A stretch of 64,000 nucleotides of DNA from Hyperoodon ampullatus (lineage: Eukaryota; Chordata; Mammalia; Artiodactyla; Ziphiidae): assembly GCA_949752795.1 (NCBI GenBank), contig CATKHW010000390.1, forward strand, positions 496,001-560,000, given 5' to 3'. Below the pieces are notes generated by a model that had not been told where the DNA came from, searched no databases, and saw only the letters and a program-made list of their open reading frames with translations. This document shows positions 24,345 through 38,254 of this stretch, in pieces (position 1 is the stretch's first letter; each line of letters opens with the position of its first letter). Made by a program: the position numbers and the translations under genes.

Positions 24345-26083
24345 TTAGGCATTTGGACGGGCACATATCACTGTAATTTCCCGGCAGGAAGAAGAATTAA
24401 CCAAATTCTCAGCCACCCACCGGGAACCAGTATAGGTCCTGAACCAAAATTTTGGACTTGCGGTCAGCTCACCAAAAACGAGTTGAAAAATGGAGCTCAG
24501 GGGCACAGCAATTCACAAACTGGCCGAGTAATAAAGGACAACTATCGTCCAAAAATCTGTTGAGGGAAGGCAACGAGGCGGACTTGAAAGCGAGGCAGAA
24601 TAGCAGGAAACAGATTTCAAGAGGTACGTTGGAATCGCCTTTAAAGCACAGGAAGAGGGGCACAACTTCGACAATGACGCACTTGGCCAAAAAGGGCGTA
24701 TGCGTTTTCTCCTGAATATATTCAGGAGAAAACGCATACGCCCTTTTTGGCCAAGCAAGCAAGCGGGCAATGCAAATCTGCACTACAAAGAAGTATCACT
24801 TCCCACCGGACAAAAGGGACATCCACAAAATGTGTAAGAACAAGAAAGGCAAGACAGGCCCTGGAGAACAGGGAGCCTTGTTATGCTGATGGGCGGGATG
24901 TAAATTGCCAACTGCCTCTCTGGAGGAGTGCATTCTGTTCCCTACAACAAGTAAAGAACAGAGCTACAGAGCCAAGGGCACTACCAGTCTAGGGAATATA
25001 CCTTGGGAAAACTGAAAATCAATAAGACAGAGCCACCCCAAAATTTAGGGCTGCACTGCATACAAGGACCTCAACTTGGATACACCTTAAGTATCCCAGA
25101 AAATATAAACATGGTTCAAAAAATTGTGGTATTTACGTACGATGGAATATCCCTCAGCCATGAAATCAATGTCATAAGACCAGTAGTAGCAAAATGGGTG
25201 GATTCAGGTACGATGATTCTAAGTGAAATAAGTCACACAGAAAAAGAAACTTATCATAAGATATCACTTATGAAGATCCTGTAAACATGGCTACACTTGA
25301 ACTGAGTTAGGAAAGAGAACAGTGTCTCACATTTAGAAAACACTCTTATACCTGCTTAAGGGGGAAGGAGAGGTGGGGTGATGCATAAAACCAGAGTTTG
25401 ATATAAGCACAGGTACCGTTCCAAAAACCAACTATGGAATAGACAAGACCTACACCGTCCTCAGCGAAAGGGACTCAAAATCCCATATTTCCCGCAGAGG
25501 AAAATATCTGACTAGTAAGAATCTTAAAACCTATGTATTGATATGTCTCCGTAAGGGAATCAAGTGTGTCTAGACTGGCATAAACATGGCAGCGAGAATC
25601 AGCTCAAACCCACTATAAAAAGGAATTTCAAAAACAAAACAAAAAAACTGGGAAATTCTTTACAATTCCTTCAGGGTCTCTGATGAAAGCTGGAATGACC
25701 CTATCTACAACGACAGCTGGATGTGGCATAAGGAGGGACACTTGGGACTGAGACGATTGGTGAGATTGGGTGAGCAAATGCAGACCCTTTAAAGCAATAA
25801 TGCATGGCACCCATTCCATGGGTCCCAACTCTCCAGGTTGAAGGGAATATTACTACAGCTATAACATGTGCAGGAAACTTAGAGAACGGACACACTGTGA
25901 ATACGAAAGGTTTCTAAAACTCAACGAATAGTCCCTCTCCTGGTGCTCCTGTTTGACTTTCCGGCTGCTTTACTATCATTCTCCGAAATTGGAGAGACAG
26001 CCCCTTTAACCTCCTGGTTCGCACAGGTTGCCAATTTGGCAGAGGATGAAAGGGAAGAGGGAGAACCAATGAGAGAGTAGCTG
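24345..26083 (+). repeat. Monomer unit 15 (copy of unit 2)
   Basis: 1739 bp; palindrome at 24682-24755. Differs from unit 2 at 25551 (G; A at 2946). The divergent 65-bp patch is retained at 25950-26014. Confidence 0.97.
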
Positions 26084-27822
26084 TTAGGCATTTGGACGGG
26101 CACATATCACTGTAATTTCCCGGCAGGAAGAAGAATTAACCAAATTCTCAGCCACCCACCGGGAACCAGTATAGGTCCTGAACCAAAATTTTGGACTTGC
26201 GGTCAGCTCACCAAAAACGAGTTGAAAAATGGAGCTCAGGGGCACAGCAATTCACAAACTGGCCGAGTAATAAAGGACAACTATCGTCCAAAAATCTGTT
26301 GAGGGAAGGCAACGAGGCGGACTTGAAAGCGAGGCAGAATAGCAGGAAACAGATTTCAAGAGGTACGTTGGAATTGCCTTTAAAGCACAGGAAGAGGGGC
26401 ACAACTTCGACAATGACGCACTTGGCCAAAAAGGGCGTATGCGTTTTCTCCTGAATATATTCAGGAGAAAACGCATACGCCCTTTTTGGCCAAGCAAGCA
26501 AGCGGGCAATGCAAATCTGCACTACAAAGAAGTATCACTTCCCACCGGTCAAAAGGGACATCCACAAAATGTGTAAGAACAAGAAAGGCAAGACAGGCCC
26601 TGGAGAACAGGGAGCCTTGTTATGCTGATGGGCGGGATGTAAATTGCCAACTGCCTCTCTGGAGGAGTGCATTCTGTTCCCTAAAGCAAGTAAAGAACAG
26701 AGCTACAGAGCCAAGGGCACTACCAGTCTAGGGAATATACCTTGGGAAAACTGAAAATCAATAAGACAGAGCCACCCCAAAATTTAGGGCTGCACTGCAT
26801 ACAAGGACCTCAACTTGGATACACCTTAAGTATCCCAGAAAATATAAACATGGTTCAAAAAATTGTGGTACTTACGTACGATGGAATATCCCTCAGCCAT
26901 GAAATCAATGTCATAAGACCAGTAGCAGCAAAATGGGTGGATTCAGGTACGATGATTCTAAGTGAAATAAGTCGCACAGAAAAAGAAACTTATCATAAGA
27001 TATCACTTATGAAGATCCTGTAAACGTGGCTACACTTGAACTGAGTTAGGAAAGAGAACAGTGTCTCACATTTAGAAAACACTCTTATACCTGCTTAAGG
27101 GGGAAGGAGAGGTGGGGTGATGCATAAAACCAGAGTTTGATATAAGCACAGGTACCGTTCCAAAAACCAACTATGGAATAGACAAGACCTACACCGTCCT
27201 CAGTGAAAGGGACTCAAAACCCCATATTTCCCGCACAGGAAAATATCTGACTAGTAAGAATCTTAAAACCTATGTATTGATATGTCTCCGTAAGGGAATC
27301 AAGTGTGTCTAGACTGGCATAAACATGGCAGCGAGAATCAGCTCAAACCGACTATAAAAAGGAATTTCAAAAACAAAACAAAAAAACTGGGAAATTCTTT
27401 ACAATTCCTTCAGGGTCTCTGATGAAAGCTGGAATGACCCTATCTACAACGACAGCAGAATGTGGCATAAGGAGGGACACTTGGGACTGAGACGATTGGT
27501 GAGATTGGGTGAGCAAATGCAGACCCTTTAAAGCAATAATGCATGGCACCCATTCCATGGGTCCGAACTCTCCAGGTTGAAGGGAATATTACTACAGCTA
27601 TAACATGTGCAGGAAACCTAGAGAACGGACACACTGTGAATACGAAAGGTTTCTAAAACTCAACGCATAGTCCCTCTCCTGGTGCTCCGGTTTGACTTTC
27701 CGTCTGCTTTACTATCAACCTCCCAACTTGGAGAGACAGCCCCTTTAACCTCTTGGTTCGCACAGGTTGCCAATTTGGCAGAGGATGAAATGGAAGAGGG
27801 AGAACCAATGAGAGAGTAGCTG
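26084..27822 (+). repeat. Monomer unit 16 (copy of unit 3)
   Basis: 1739 bp; palindrome at 26421-26494. Differs from unit 3 at 27112 (G, consensus; T at 4507). Confidence 0.97.
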
Positions 27823-29561
27823 TTAGGCATTTGGACGGGCACATATCACTCTAATTTCCCGGCAGGAAGAAGAATTAACCAAATTCTCAGCCACCCACCG
27901 GGAACCAGTATAGGTCCTGAACCAAAAATTTGGACTTGCGGTCAGCTCACCATAAACGAGTTGAAAAATGGAGCTCAGGGGCACAGCAATTCACAAACTG
28001 GCCGAGTAATAAAGGACAACTATCGTCCATAAATCTGTTGACGGAAGGCAACGAGGTGGACTTGAAAGCGAGGCAGAATAGCAGGAAACAGATTTCAAGA
28101 GGTACGTTGGAATCGCCTTTAAAGCACAGGAAGAGGGGCACAACTTCGACAATGACGCACTTGGCCAAAAAGGGCGTATGCGTTTTCTCCTGAATATATT
28201 CAGGAGAAAACGCATACGCCCTTTTTGGCCAAGCAAGCAAGCGGGCAATGCAAATCTGCACTACAAAGAAGTATCACTTCCCACCGGTCAAAAGGGACAT
28301 CCACAAAATGTGTAAGAACAAGAAAGGCAAGACAGGCCCTGGAGAACAGGGAGCCTTGTTATGCTGATGGGCGGGATGTAAATTGCCAACTGCCTCTCTG
28401 GAGGAGTGCATTCTGTTCCCTAAAACAAGTAAAGAACAGAGCTACAGAGCCAAGGGCACTACCAGTCTAGGGAATATACCTTGGGAAAACTGAAAATCAA
28501 TAAGACAGAGCCACCCCAAAATTTAGGGCTGCACTGCATACAAGGACCTCAACTTGGATACACCTTAAGTATCCCAGAAAATATAAACATGGTTCAAAAA
28601 ATTGTGGTACTTACGTACGATGGAATATCCCTCAGCCATGAAATCAATGTCATAAGACCAGTAGCAGCAAAATGGGTGGATTCAGGTACGATGATTCTAA
28701 GTGAAATAAGTCACACAGAAAAAGAAACTTATCATAAGATATCACTTATGAAGATCCTGTCAACATGGCTACACTTGAACTGAGTTAGGAAAGAGAACAG
28801 TGTCTCACATTTAGAAAACACTCTTATACCTGCTTAAGGGGGAAGGAGAGGTGGGGTGATGCATAAAACCAGAGTTTGATATAAGCACAGGTACCGTTCC
28901 AAAAACCAACTATGGAATAGACAAGACCTACACCGTCCTCAGTGAAAGGGACTCAAAACCCCATATTTCCCGCACAGGAAAATATCTGACTAGTAAGAAT
29001 CTTAAAACCTATGTATTGATATGTCTCCGTAAGGGAATCAAGTGTGTCTAGACTGGCATAAACATGGCAGCGAGAATCAGCTCAAACCCACTATAAAAAG
29101 GAATTTCAAAAACAAAACAAAAAAACTGGGAATTTCTTTACAATTCCTTCAGGGTCTCTGATGAAATCTGGAATGACCCTATCTACAACGACAGCTGGAT
29201 GTGGCATAAGGAGGGACACTTGGGACTGAGACGATTGGTGAGATTGGGTGAGCAAATGCAGACCCTTTAAAGCAATAATGCATGGCACCCATTCCATGGG
29301 TCCGAAATCTCCAGGTTGAAGGGAATATTACTACAGCTATAACATGTGCGGGAAACCTAGAGAACGGACACACTGTGAATACGAAAGGTTTCTAAAACTC
29401 AACGCATAGTCCCTCTCCTGGTGCTCCGGTTTGACTTTCCGTCTGCTTTACTATCAACCTCCCAACTTGGAGAGACAGCCCCTTTAACCTCTTGGTTCGC
29501 ACAGGTTGCCAATTTGGCAGAGGATGAAAGGGAAGAGGGAGAACCAATGAGAGAGTAGCTG
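27823..29561 (+). repeat. Monomer unit 17 (copy of unit 4)
   Basis: 1739 bp; palindrome at 28160-28233. Keeps the broken 12-bp palindrome and the 'ctgtcaac' stop loss of unit 4. Confidence 0.97.
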
Positions 29562-31300
29562 TTAGGCATTTGGACGGGCACATATCACTGTAATTTCCCG
29601 GCAGGAAGAAGAATTAACCAAATTCTCAGCCACCCACCGGGAACCAGTATAGGTCCTGAACCAAAATTTTGGACTTGCGGTCAGCTCACCAAAAACGAGT
29701 TGAAAAATGGAGCTCAGGGGCACAGCAATTCACAAACTGGCCGAGTAATAAAGGACAACTATCGTCCAAAAATCTGTTGAGGGAAGGCAACGAGGCGGAC
29801 TTGAAAGCGAGGCAGAATAGCAGGAAACAGATTTCAAGAGGTACGTTGGAATCGCCTTTAAAGCACAGGAAGAGGGGCACAACTTCGACAATGATGCACT
29901 TGGCCAAAAAGGGCGTATGCGTTTTCTCCTGAATATATTCAGGAGAAAACGCATACGCCCTTTTTGGCCAAGCAAGCAAGCGGGCAATGCAAATCTGCAC
30001 TACAAAGAAGTATCACTTCCCACCGGTCAAAAGGGACATCCACAAAATGTGTAAGAACAAGAAAGGCAAGACAGGCCCTGGAGAACAGGGAGCCTTGTTA
30101 TGCTGATGGGCGGGATGTAAATTGCCAACTGCCTCTCTGGAGGAGTGAATTCTGTTCCCTAAAGCAAGTAAAGAACAGAGCTACAGAGCCAAGGGCACTA
30201 CCAGTCTAGGGAATATACCTTGGGAAAACTGAAAATCAATAAGACAGAGCCACCCCAAAATTTAGGGCTGCACTGCATACAAGGACCTCAACTTGGATAC
30301 ACCTTAAGTATCCCAGAAAATATAAACATGGTTCAAAAAATTGTGGTACTTACGTACGATGGAATATCCCTCAGCCATGAAATCAATGTCATAAGACCAG
30401 TAGCAGCAAAATGGGTGGATTCAGGTACGATGATTCTAAGTGAAATAAGTCACACAGAAAAAGAAACTTATCATAAGATATCACTTATGAAGATCCTGTA
30501 AACATGGCTACACTTGAACTGAGTTAGGAAAGAGAACAGTGTCTCACATTTAGAAAACACTCTTATACCTGCTTAAGGGGGAAGGAGAGGTGGGGTGATG
30601 CATAAAACCAGAGTTTGATATAAGCACAGGTACCGTTCCAAAAACCAACTATGGAATAGACAAGACCTACACCGTCCTCAGTGAAAGGGACTCAAAACCC
30701 CATATTTCCCGCAGAGGAAAATATCTGACTAGTAAGAATCTTAAAACCTATGTATTGATATGTCTCCGTAAGGGAATCAAGTGTGTCTAGACTGGCATAA
30801 ACATGGCAGCGAGAATCAGCTCAAACCCACTATAAAAAGGAATTTCAAAAACAAAACAAAAAAACTGGGAAATTCTTTACAATTCCTTCAGGGTCTCTGA
30901 TGAAAGCTGGAATGACCCTATCTACAACGACAGCAGAATGTGGCATAAGGAGGGACACTTGGGACTGAGACGATTGGTGAGATTGGGTGAGCAAATGCAG
31001 ACCCTTTAAAGCAATAATGCATGGCACCCATTCCATGGGTCCCAACTCTCCAGGTTGAAGGGAATATTACTACAGCTATAACATGTGCGGGAAACCTAGA
31101 GAACGGACACACTGTGAATACGAAAGGTTTCTAAAACTCAACGAATAGTCCCACTCCTGGTGCTCCGGTTTGACTTTCCGTCTGCTTTACTATCAACCTC
31201 CCAACTTGGAGAGACAGCCCCTTTAACCTCTTGGTTCGCACAGGTTGCCAATTTGGCAGAGGATGAAAGGGAAGAGGGAGAACCAATGAGAGAGTAGCTG
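29562..31300 (+). repeat. Monomer unit 18 (copy of unit 5)
   Basis: 1739 bp; palindrome at 29899-29972. Has the gaattc word and the 'gaatagtcccac' 3' end. Confidence 0.97.
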
Positions 31301-33038
31301 TTAGGCATTTGGACGGGCACATATCACTGTAATTTCCCGGCAGGAAGAAGAATTAACCAAATTCTCAGCCACCCACCGGGAACCAGTATAGGTCCTGAAC
31401 CAAAATTTTGGACTTGCGGTCAGCTCACCAAAAACGAGTTGAAAAATGGAGCTCAGGGGCACAGCAATTCACAACTGGCCGTGTAATAAAGGACAACTAT
31501 CGTCCAAAAATCTGTTGAGGGAAGGCAACGAGGCGGACTTGAAAGCGAGGCAGAATAGCAGGAAACAGATTTCAAGAGGTACGTTGGAATCGCCTTTAAA
31601 GCACAGGAAGAGGGGCACAACTTCGACAATGATGCACTTGGCCAAAAAGGGCGTATGCGTTTTCTCCTGAATATATTCCGGAGAAAACGCATACGCCCTT
31701 TTTGGCTAAGCAAGCAAGCGGGCAATGCAAATCTGCACTACAAAGAAGTATCACTTCCCACCGGTCAAAAGGGACATCCACAAAATGTGTAAGAACAAGA
31801 AAGGCAAGACAGGCCCTGGAGAACAGGGAGCCTTGTTATGCTGATGGGCGGGATGTAAATTGCCAACTGCCTCTCTGGAAGAGTGCATTCTGTTCCCTAA
31901 AACAAGTAAAGAACAGAGCTACAGAGCCAAGGGCACTACCAGTCTAGGGAATATACCTTGGGAAAACTGAAAATCAATAAGACAGAGCCACCCCAAAATT
32001 TAGGGCTGCACTGCATACAAGGACCTCAACTTGGATACACCTTAAGTATCCCAGAAAATATAAACATGGTTCAAAAAATTGTGGTACTTACGTACGATGG
32101 AATATCCCTCAGCCATGAAATCAATGTCATAAGACCAGTAGCAGCAAAATGGGTGGATTCAGGTACGATGATTCTAAGTGAAATAAGTCACACAGATAAA
32201 GAAACTTATCATAAGATATCACTTATGAAGATCCTGTAAACATGGCTACATTTGAACTGAGTTAGGAAAGAGAACAGTGTCTCACATTTAGAAAACACTC
32301 TTATACCTGCTTAAGGGGGAAGGAGAGGTGGGGTGATGCATAAAACCAGAGTTTGATATAAGCACAGGTACCGTTCCAAAAACCAACTATGGAATAGACA
32401 AGACCTACACCGTCCTCAGCGAAAGGGACTCAAAACCCCATATTTCCCGCAGAGGAAAATATCTGACTAGTAAGAATCTTAAAACCTATGTATTGATATG
32501 TCTCTGTAAGGGAATCAAGTGTGTCTAGACTGGCATAAACATGGCAGCGAGAATCAGCTCAAACCGACTATAAAAAGGAATTTCAAAAACAAAACAAAAA
32601 AACTGGGAAATTCTTTACAATTCCTTCAGGGTCTCTGATGAAAGCTGGAATGACCCTATCTACAACGACAGCAGAATGTGGCATAAGGAGGGACACTTGG
32701 GACTGAGACGATTGGTGAGATTGGGTGAGCAAATGCAGACCCTTTAAAGCAATAATGCATGGCACCCATTCCATGGGTCCGAACTCTCCAGGTTGAAGGG
32801 AATATTACTACAGCTATAACATGTGCAGGAAACCTAGAGAACGGACACACTGTGAATACGAAAGGTTTCTAAAACTCAACGCATAGTCCCTCTCCTGGTG
32901 CTCCGGTTTGACTTTCCGTCTGCTTTACTATCAACCTCCCAACTTGGAGAGACAGCCCCTTTAACCTCTTGGTTCGCACAGGTTGCCAATTTGGCAGAGG
33001 ATGAAAGGGAAGAGGGAGAACCAATGAGAGAGTAGCTG
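31301..33038 (+). repeat. Monomer unit 19 (copy of unit 6)
   Basis: 1738 bp; palindrome at 31637-31710, with the same two arm changes as unit 6. Retains the one-base deletion. Confidence 0.97.
31637..31710. repeat. 74-bp palindrome, unit 19, two arm mismatches
   Basis: Block B copy of the unit 6 version, with both arm changes preserved (at 31679 and 31707). Confidence 0.95.
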
Positions 33039-34777
33039 TTAGGCATTTGGACGGGCACATATCACTGTAATTTCCCGGCAGGAAGAAGAATTAACCAAAT
33101 TCTCAGCCACCCACCGGGAACCAGTATAGGTCCTGAACCAAAATTTTGGACTTGTGGTCAGCTCACCAAAAACGAGTTGAAAAATGGAGCTCAGGGGCAC
33201 AGCAATTCACAAACTGGCCGAGTAATAAAGGACAACTATCGTCCAAAAATCTGTTGAGGGAAGGCAACGAGGCGGACTTGAAAGCGAGGCAGAATAGCAG
33301 GAAACAGATTTCAAGAGGTATGTTGGAATCGCCTTTAAAGCACAGGAAGAGGGGCACAACTTCGACAATGATGCACTTGGCCAAAAAGGGCGTATGCGTT
33401 TTCTCCTGAATATATTCAGGAGAAAACGCATACGCCCTTTTTGGCCAAGCAAGCAAGCGGGCAATGCAAATCTGCACTACAAAGAAGTATCACTTCCCAC
33501 CGGTCAAAAGGGACATCCACAAAATGTGTAAGAACAAGAAAGGCAAGACAGGCCCTGGAGAACAGGGAGCCTTGTTATGCTGATGGGCAGGATGTAAATT
33601 GTCAACTGCCTCTCTGGAGGAGTGAATTCTGTTCCCTAAAGCAAGTAAAGAACAGAGCTACAGAGCCAAGGGCACTACCAGTCTAGGGAATATACCTTGG
33701 GAAAACTGAAAATCAATAAGACAGAGCCACCCCAAAATTTAGGGCTGCACTGCATACAAGGACCTCAACTTGGATACACCTTAAGTATCCCAGAAAATAT
33801 AAACATGGTTCAAAAAATTGTGGTACTTACGTATGATGGAATATCCCTCAGCCATGAAATCAATGTCATAAGACCAGTAGCAGCAAAATGGGTGGATTCA
33901 GGTACGATGATTCTAAGTGAAATAAGTCACACAGAAAAAGAAACTTATCATAAGATATCACTTATGAAGATCCTGTAAACATGGCTACACTTGAACTGAG
34001 TTAGGAAAGAGAACAGTGTCTCACATTTAGAAAACACTCTTATACCTGCTTAAGGGGGAAGGAGAGGTGGGGTGATGCATAAAACCAGAGTTTGATATAA
34101 GCACAGGTACCGTTCCAAAAACCAACTATGGAATAGACAAGACCTACACCGTCCTCAGTGAAAGGGACTCAAAACCCCATATTTCCCGCAGAGGAAAATA
34201 TCTGACTAGTAAGAATCTTAAAACCTATGTATTGATATGTCTCCGTAAGGGAATCAAGTGTGTCTAGACTGGCATAAACATGGCAGCGAGAATCAGCTCA
34301 AACCGACTATAAAAAGGAATTTCAAAAACAAAACAAAAAAACTGGGAAATTCTTTACAATTCCTTCAGGGTCTCTGATGAAAGCTGGAATGACCCTATCT
34401 ACAACGACAGCAGAATGTGGCATAAGGAGGGACACTTGGGACTGAGACGATTGGTGAGTTTGGGTGAGCAAATGCAGACCCTTTAAAGCAATAATGCATG
34501 GCACCCATTCCATGGGTCCCAACTCTCCAGGTTGAAGGGAATATTACTACAGCTATAACATGTGCGGGAAACCTAGAGAACGGACACACTGTGAATACGA
34601 AAGGTTTCTAAAACTCAACGAATAGTCCCACTCCTGGTGCTCCGGTTTGACTTTCCGTCTGCTTTACTATCAACCTCCCAACTTGGAGAGACAGACCCTT
34701 TAACCTCTTGGTTCGCACAGGTTGCCAATTTGGCAGAGGATGAAAGGGAAGAGGGAGAACCAATGAGAGAGTAGCTG
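33039..34777 (+). repeat. Monomer unit 20 (copy of unit 7)
   Basis: 1739 bp; palindrome at 33376-33449. Carries 'cttgtggtc', 'gggcaggatg' and the gaattc word. Confidence 0.97.
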
Positions 34778-36515
34778 TTAGGCATTTGGACGGGCACATA
34801 TCACTGTAATTTCCCGGCAGGAAGAAGAATTAACCAAATTCTCAGCCACCCACCGGGAACCAGTATAGGTCCTGAGCCAAAATTTTGGACTTGCGGTCAG
34901 CTCACCAAAAACGAGTTGAAAAATGGAGCTCAGGGGCACAGCAATTCACAACTGGCCGAGTAATAAAGGACAACTATCGTCCAAAAATCTGTTGAGGGAA
35001 GGCAACGAGGCGGACTTGAAAGCGAGGCAGAATAGCAGGAAACAGATTTCAAGAGGTACGTTGGAATCGCCTTTAAAGCACAGGAAGAGGGGCACAACTT
35101 CGACAATAATGCACTTGGCCAAAAAGGGCGTATGCGTTTTCTCCTGAATATATTCAGGAGAAAACGCATACGCCCTTTTTGGCTAAGCAAGCAAGCGGGC
35201 AATGCAAATCTGCACTACAAAGAAGTATCACTTCCCACCGGTCAAAAGGGATATCCACAAAATGTGTAAGAACAAGAAAGGCAAGACAGGCCCTGGAGAA
35301 CAGGGAGCCTTGTTATGCTGATGGGCGGGATGTAAATTGCCAACTGCCTCTCTGGAAGAGTGCATTCTGTTCCCTAAAACAAGTAAAGAACAGAGCTACA
35401 GAGCCAAGGGCACTACCAGTCTAGGGAATATACCTTGGGAAAACTGAAAATCAATAAGACAGAGCCACCCCAAAATTTAGGGCTGCACTGCATACAAGGA
35501 CCTCAACTTGGATACACCTTAAGTATCCCAGAAAATATAAACATGGTTCAAAAAATTTTGGTACTTACGTACGATGGAATATCCCTCAGCCATGAAATCA
35601 ATGTCATAAGACCAGTAGCAGCAAAATGGGTGGATTCAGGTACGATGATTCTAAGTGAAATAAGTCACACAGAAAAAGAAACTTATCATAAGATATCACT
35701 TATGAAGATCCTGTAAACATGGCTACACTTGAACTGAGTTAGGAAAGAGAACAGTGTCTCACATTTAGAAAACACTCTTATACCTGCTTAAGGGGGAAGG
35801 AGAGGTGGGGTGATGCATAAAACCAGAGTTTGATATAAGCACAGGTACCGTTCCAAAAACCAACTATGGAATAGACAAGACCTACACCGTCCTCAGCGAA
35901 AGGGACTCAAAACCCCATATTTCCCGCAGAGGAAAATATCTGACTAGTAAGAATCTTAAAACCTATGTATTGATATGTCTCTGTAAGGGAATCAAGTGTG
36001 TCTAGACTGGCATAAACATGGCAGCGAGAATCAGCTCAAACCGACTATAAAAAGGAATTTCAAAAACAAAACAAAAAAACTGGGAAATTCTTTACAATTC
36101 CTTCAGGGTCTCTGATGAAAGCTGGAATGACCCTATCTACAACGACAGCAGAATGTGGCATAAGGAGGGACACTTGGGACTGAGACGATTGGTGAGATTG
36201 GGTGAGCAAATGCAGACCCTTTAAAGCAATAATGCATGGCACCCATTCCATGGGTCCCAACTCTCCAGGTTGAAGGGAATATTACTACAGCTATAACATG
36301 TGCGGGAAACCTAGGGAACGGACACACTGTGAATACGAAAGGTTTCTAAAACTCAACGCATAGTCCCTCTCCTGGTGCTCCGGTTTGACTTTCCGTCTGC
36401 TTTACTATCAACCTCCCAACTTGGAGAGACAGCCCCTTTAACCTCTTGGTTCGCACAGGTTGCCAATTTGGCAGAGGATGAAAGGGAAGAGGGAGAACCA
36501 ATGAGAGAGTAGCTG
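34778..36515 (+). repeat. Monomer unit 21 (copy of unit 8)
   Basis: 1738 bp; palindrome at 35114-35187, with the unit 8 mismatch. Retains the deletion and 'acaataatg'. Confidence 0.97.
35114..35187. repeat. 74-bp palindrome, unit 21, one arm mismatch
   Basis: Block B copy of the unit 8 version; T at 35184. Confidence 0.95.
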
Positions 36516-38254
36516 TTAGGCATTTGGACGGGCACATATCACTGTAATTTCCCGGCAGGAAGAAGAATTAACCAAATTCTCAGCCACCCACCGGGAACCA
36601 GTATAGGTCCTGAACCAAAATTTTGGACTTGCGGTCAGCTCACCAAAAACGAGTTGAAAAATGGAGCTCAGGGGCACAGCAATTCAAAAACTGGCCGAGT
36701 AATAAAGGACAACTATCGTCCAAAAATCTGTTGAGGGAAGGCAATGAGGCGGACTTGAAGCGAGGCAGAATAGCAGGAAACAGATTTCAAGAGGTACGTT
36801 GGAATCGCCTTTAAAGCACAGGAAGAGGGGCACAACTTCGACAATGATGCACTTGGCCAAAAAGGGCGTATGCGTTTTCTCCTGAATATATTCAGGAGAA
36901 AACGCATACGCCCTTTTTGGCCAAGCAAGCAAGCGGGCAATGCAAATCTGCACTAAAAAGAAGTATCACTTCCCACCGGTCAAAGGGGACATCCACAAAA
37001 TGTGTAAGAACAAGAAAGGCAAGACAGGCCCTGGAGAACAGGGAGCCTTGTTATGCTGATGGGCGGGATGTAAATTGCCAACTGCCTCTCTGGAGGAGTG
37101 CATTGTGTTCCCTACAACAAGTAAAGAACAGAGCTACAGAGCCAAGGGCACTACCAGTCTAGGGAATATACCTTGGGAAAACTGAAAATCAATAAGACAG
37201 AGCCACCCCAAAATTTAGGGCTGCACTGCATACAAGGATCTCAACTTGGATACACCTTAAGTATCCCAGAAAATATAAACATGGTTCAAAAAATTGTGGT
37301 ACTTACGTACGATGGAATATCCCTCAGCCATGAAATCAATGTCATAAGACCAGTAGCAGCAAAATGGGTGGATTCAGGTACGATGATTCTAAGTGAAATA
37401 AGTCACACAGAAAAAGAAACTTATCATAAGATATCACTTATGAAGATCCTGTAAACATGGCTACACTTGAACTGAGTTAGGAAAGAGAACAGTGTCTCAC
37501 ATTTAGAAAACACTCTTATACCTTCTTAAGGGGGAAGGAGAGGTGGGGTGATGCATAAAACCAGAGTTTGATATAAGCACAGGTACCGTTCCAAAAACCA
37601 ACTATGGAATAGACAAGACCTACACCGTCCTCAGCGAAAGGGACTCAAAACCCCATATTTCCCGCAGAGGAAAATATCTGACTAGTAAGAATCTTAAAAC
37701 CTATGTATTGATATGTCTCCGTTAGGGAATCAAGTGTGTCTAGACTGGCATAAACATGGCAGCGAGAATCAGCTCAAACCCACTATAAAAAGGAATTTCA
37801 AAAACAAAACAAAAAAAACTGGGAAATTCTTTACAATTCCTTCAGTGTCTCTGATGAAAGCTGGAATGACCCTATCTACAACGACAGCTGGATGTGGCAT
37901 AAGGAGGGACACTTGGGACTGAGACGATTGGTGAGATTGGGTGAGCAAATGCAGACCCTTTAAAGCAATAATGCATGGCACCCATTCCATGGGTCCGAAC
38001 TCTCCAGGTTGAAGGGAATATTACTACAGCTATAACATGTGCGGGAAACCTAGGGAACGGACACACTGTGAATACGAACGGTTTCTAAAACTCAACGCAT
38101 AGTCCCTCTCCTGGTGCTCCGGTTTGACTTTCCGTCTGCTTTACTATCAACCTCCCAACTTGGAGAGACAGCCCCTTTAACCTCTTGGTTCGCACAGGTT
38201 GCCAATTTGGCAGAGGATGAAAGGGAAGAGGGAGAACCAATGAGAGAGTAGCTG
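36516..38254 (+). repeat. Monomer unit 22 (copy of unit 9)
   Basis: 1739 bp; palindrome at 36852-36925. F haplotype, A8 tract, compensating deletion in 'cttgaagcg'. Confidence 0.97.
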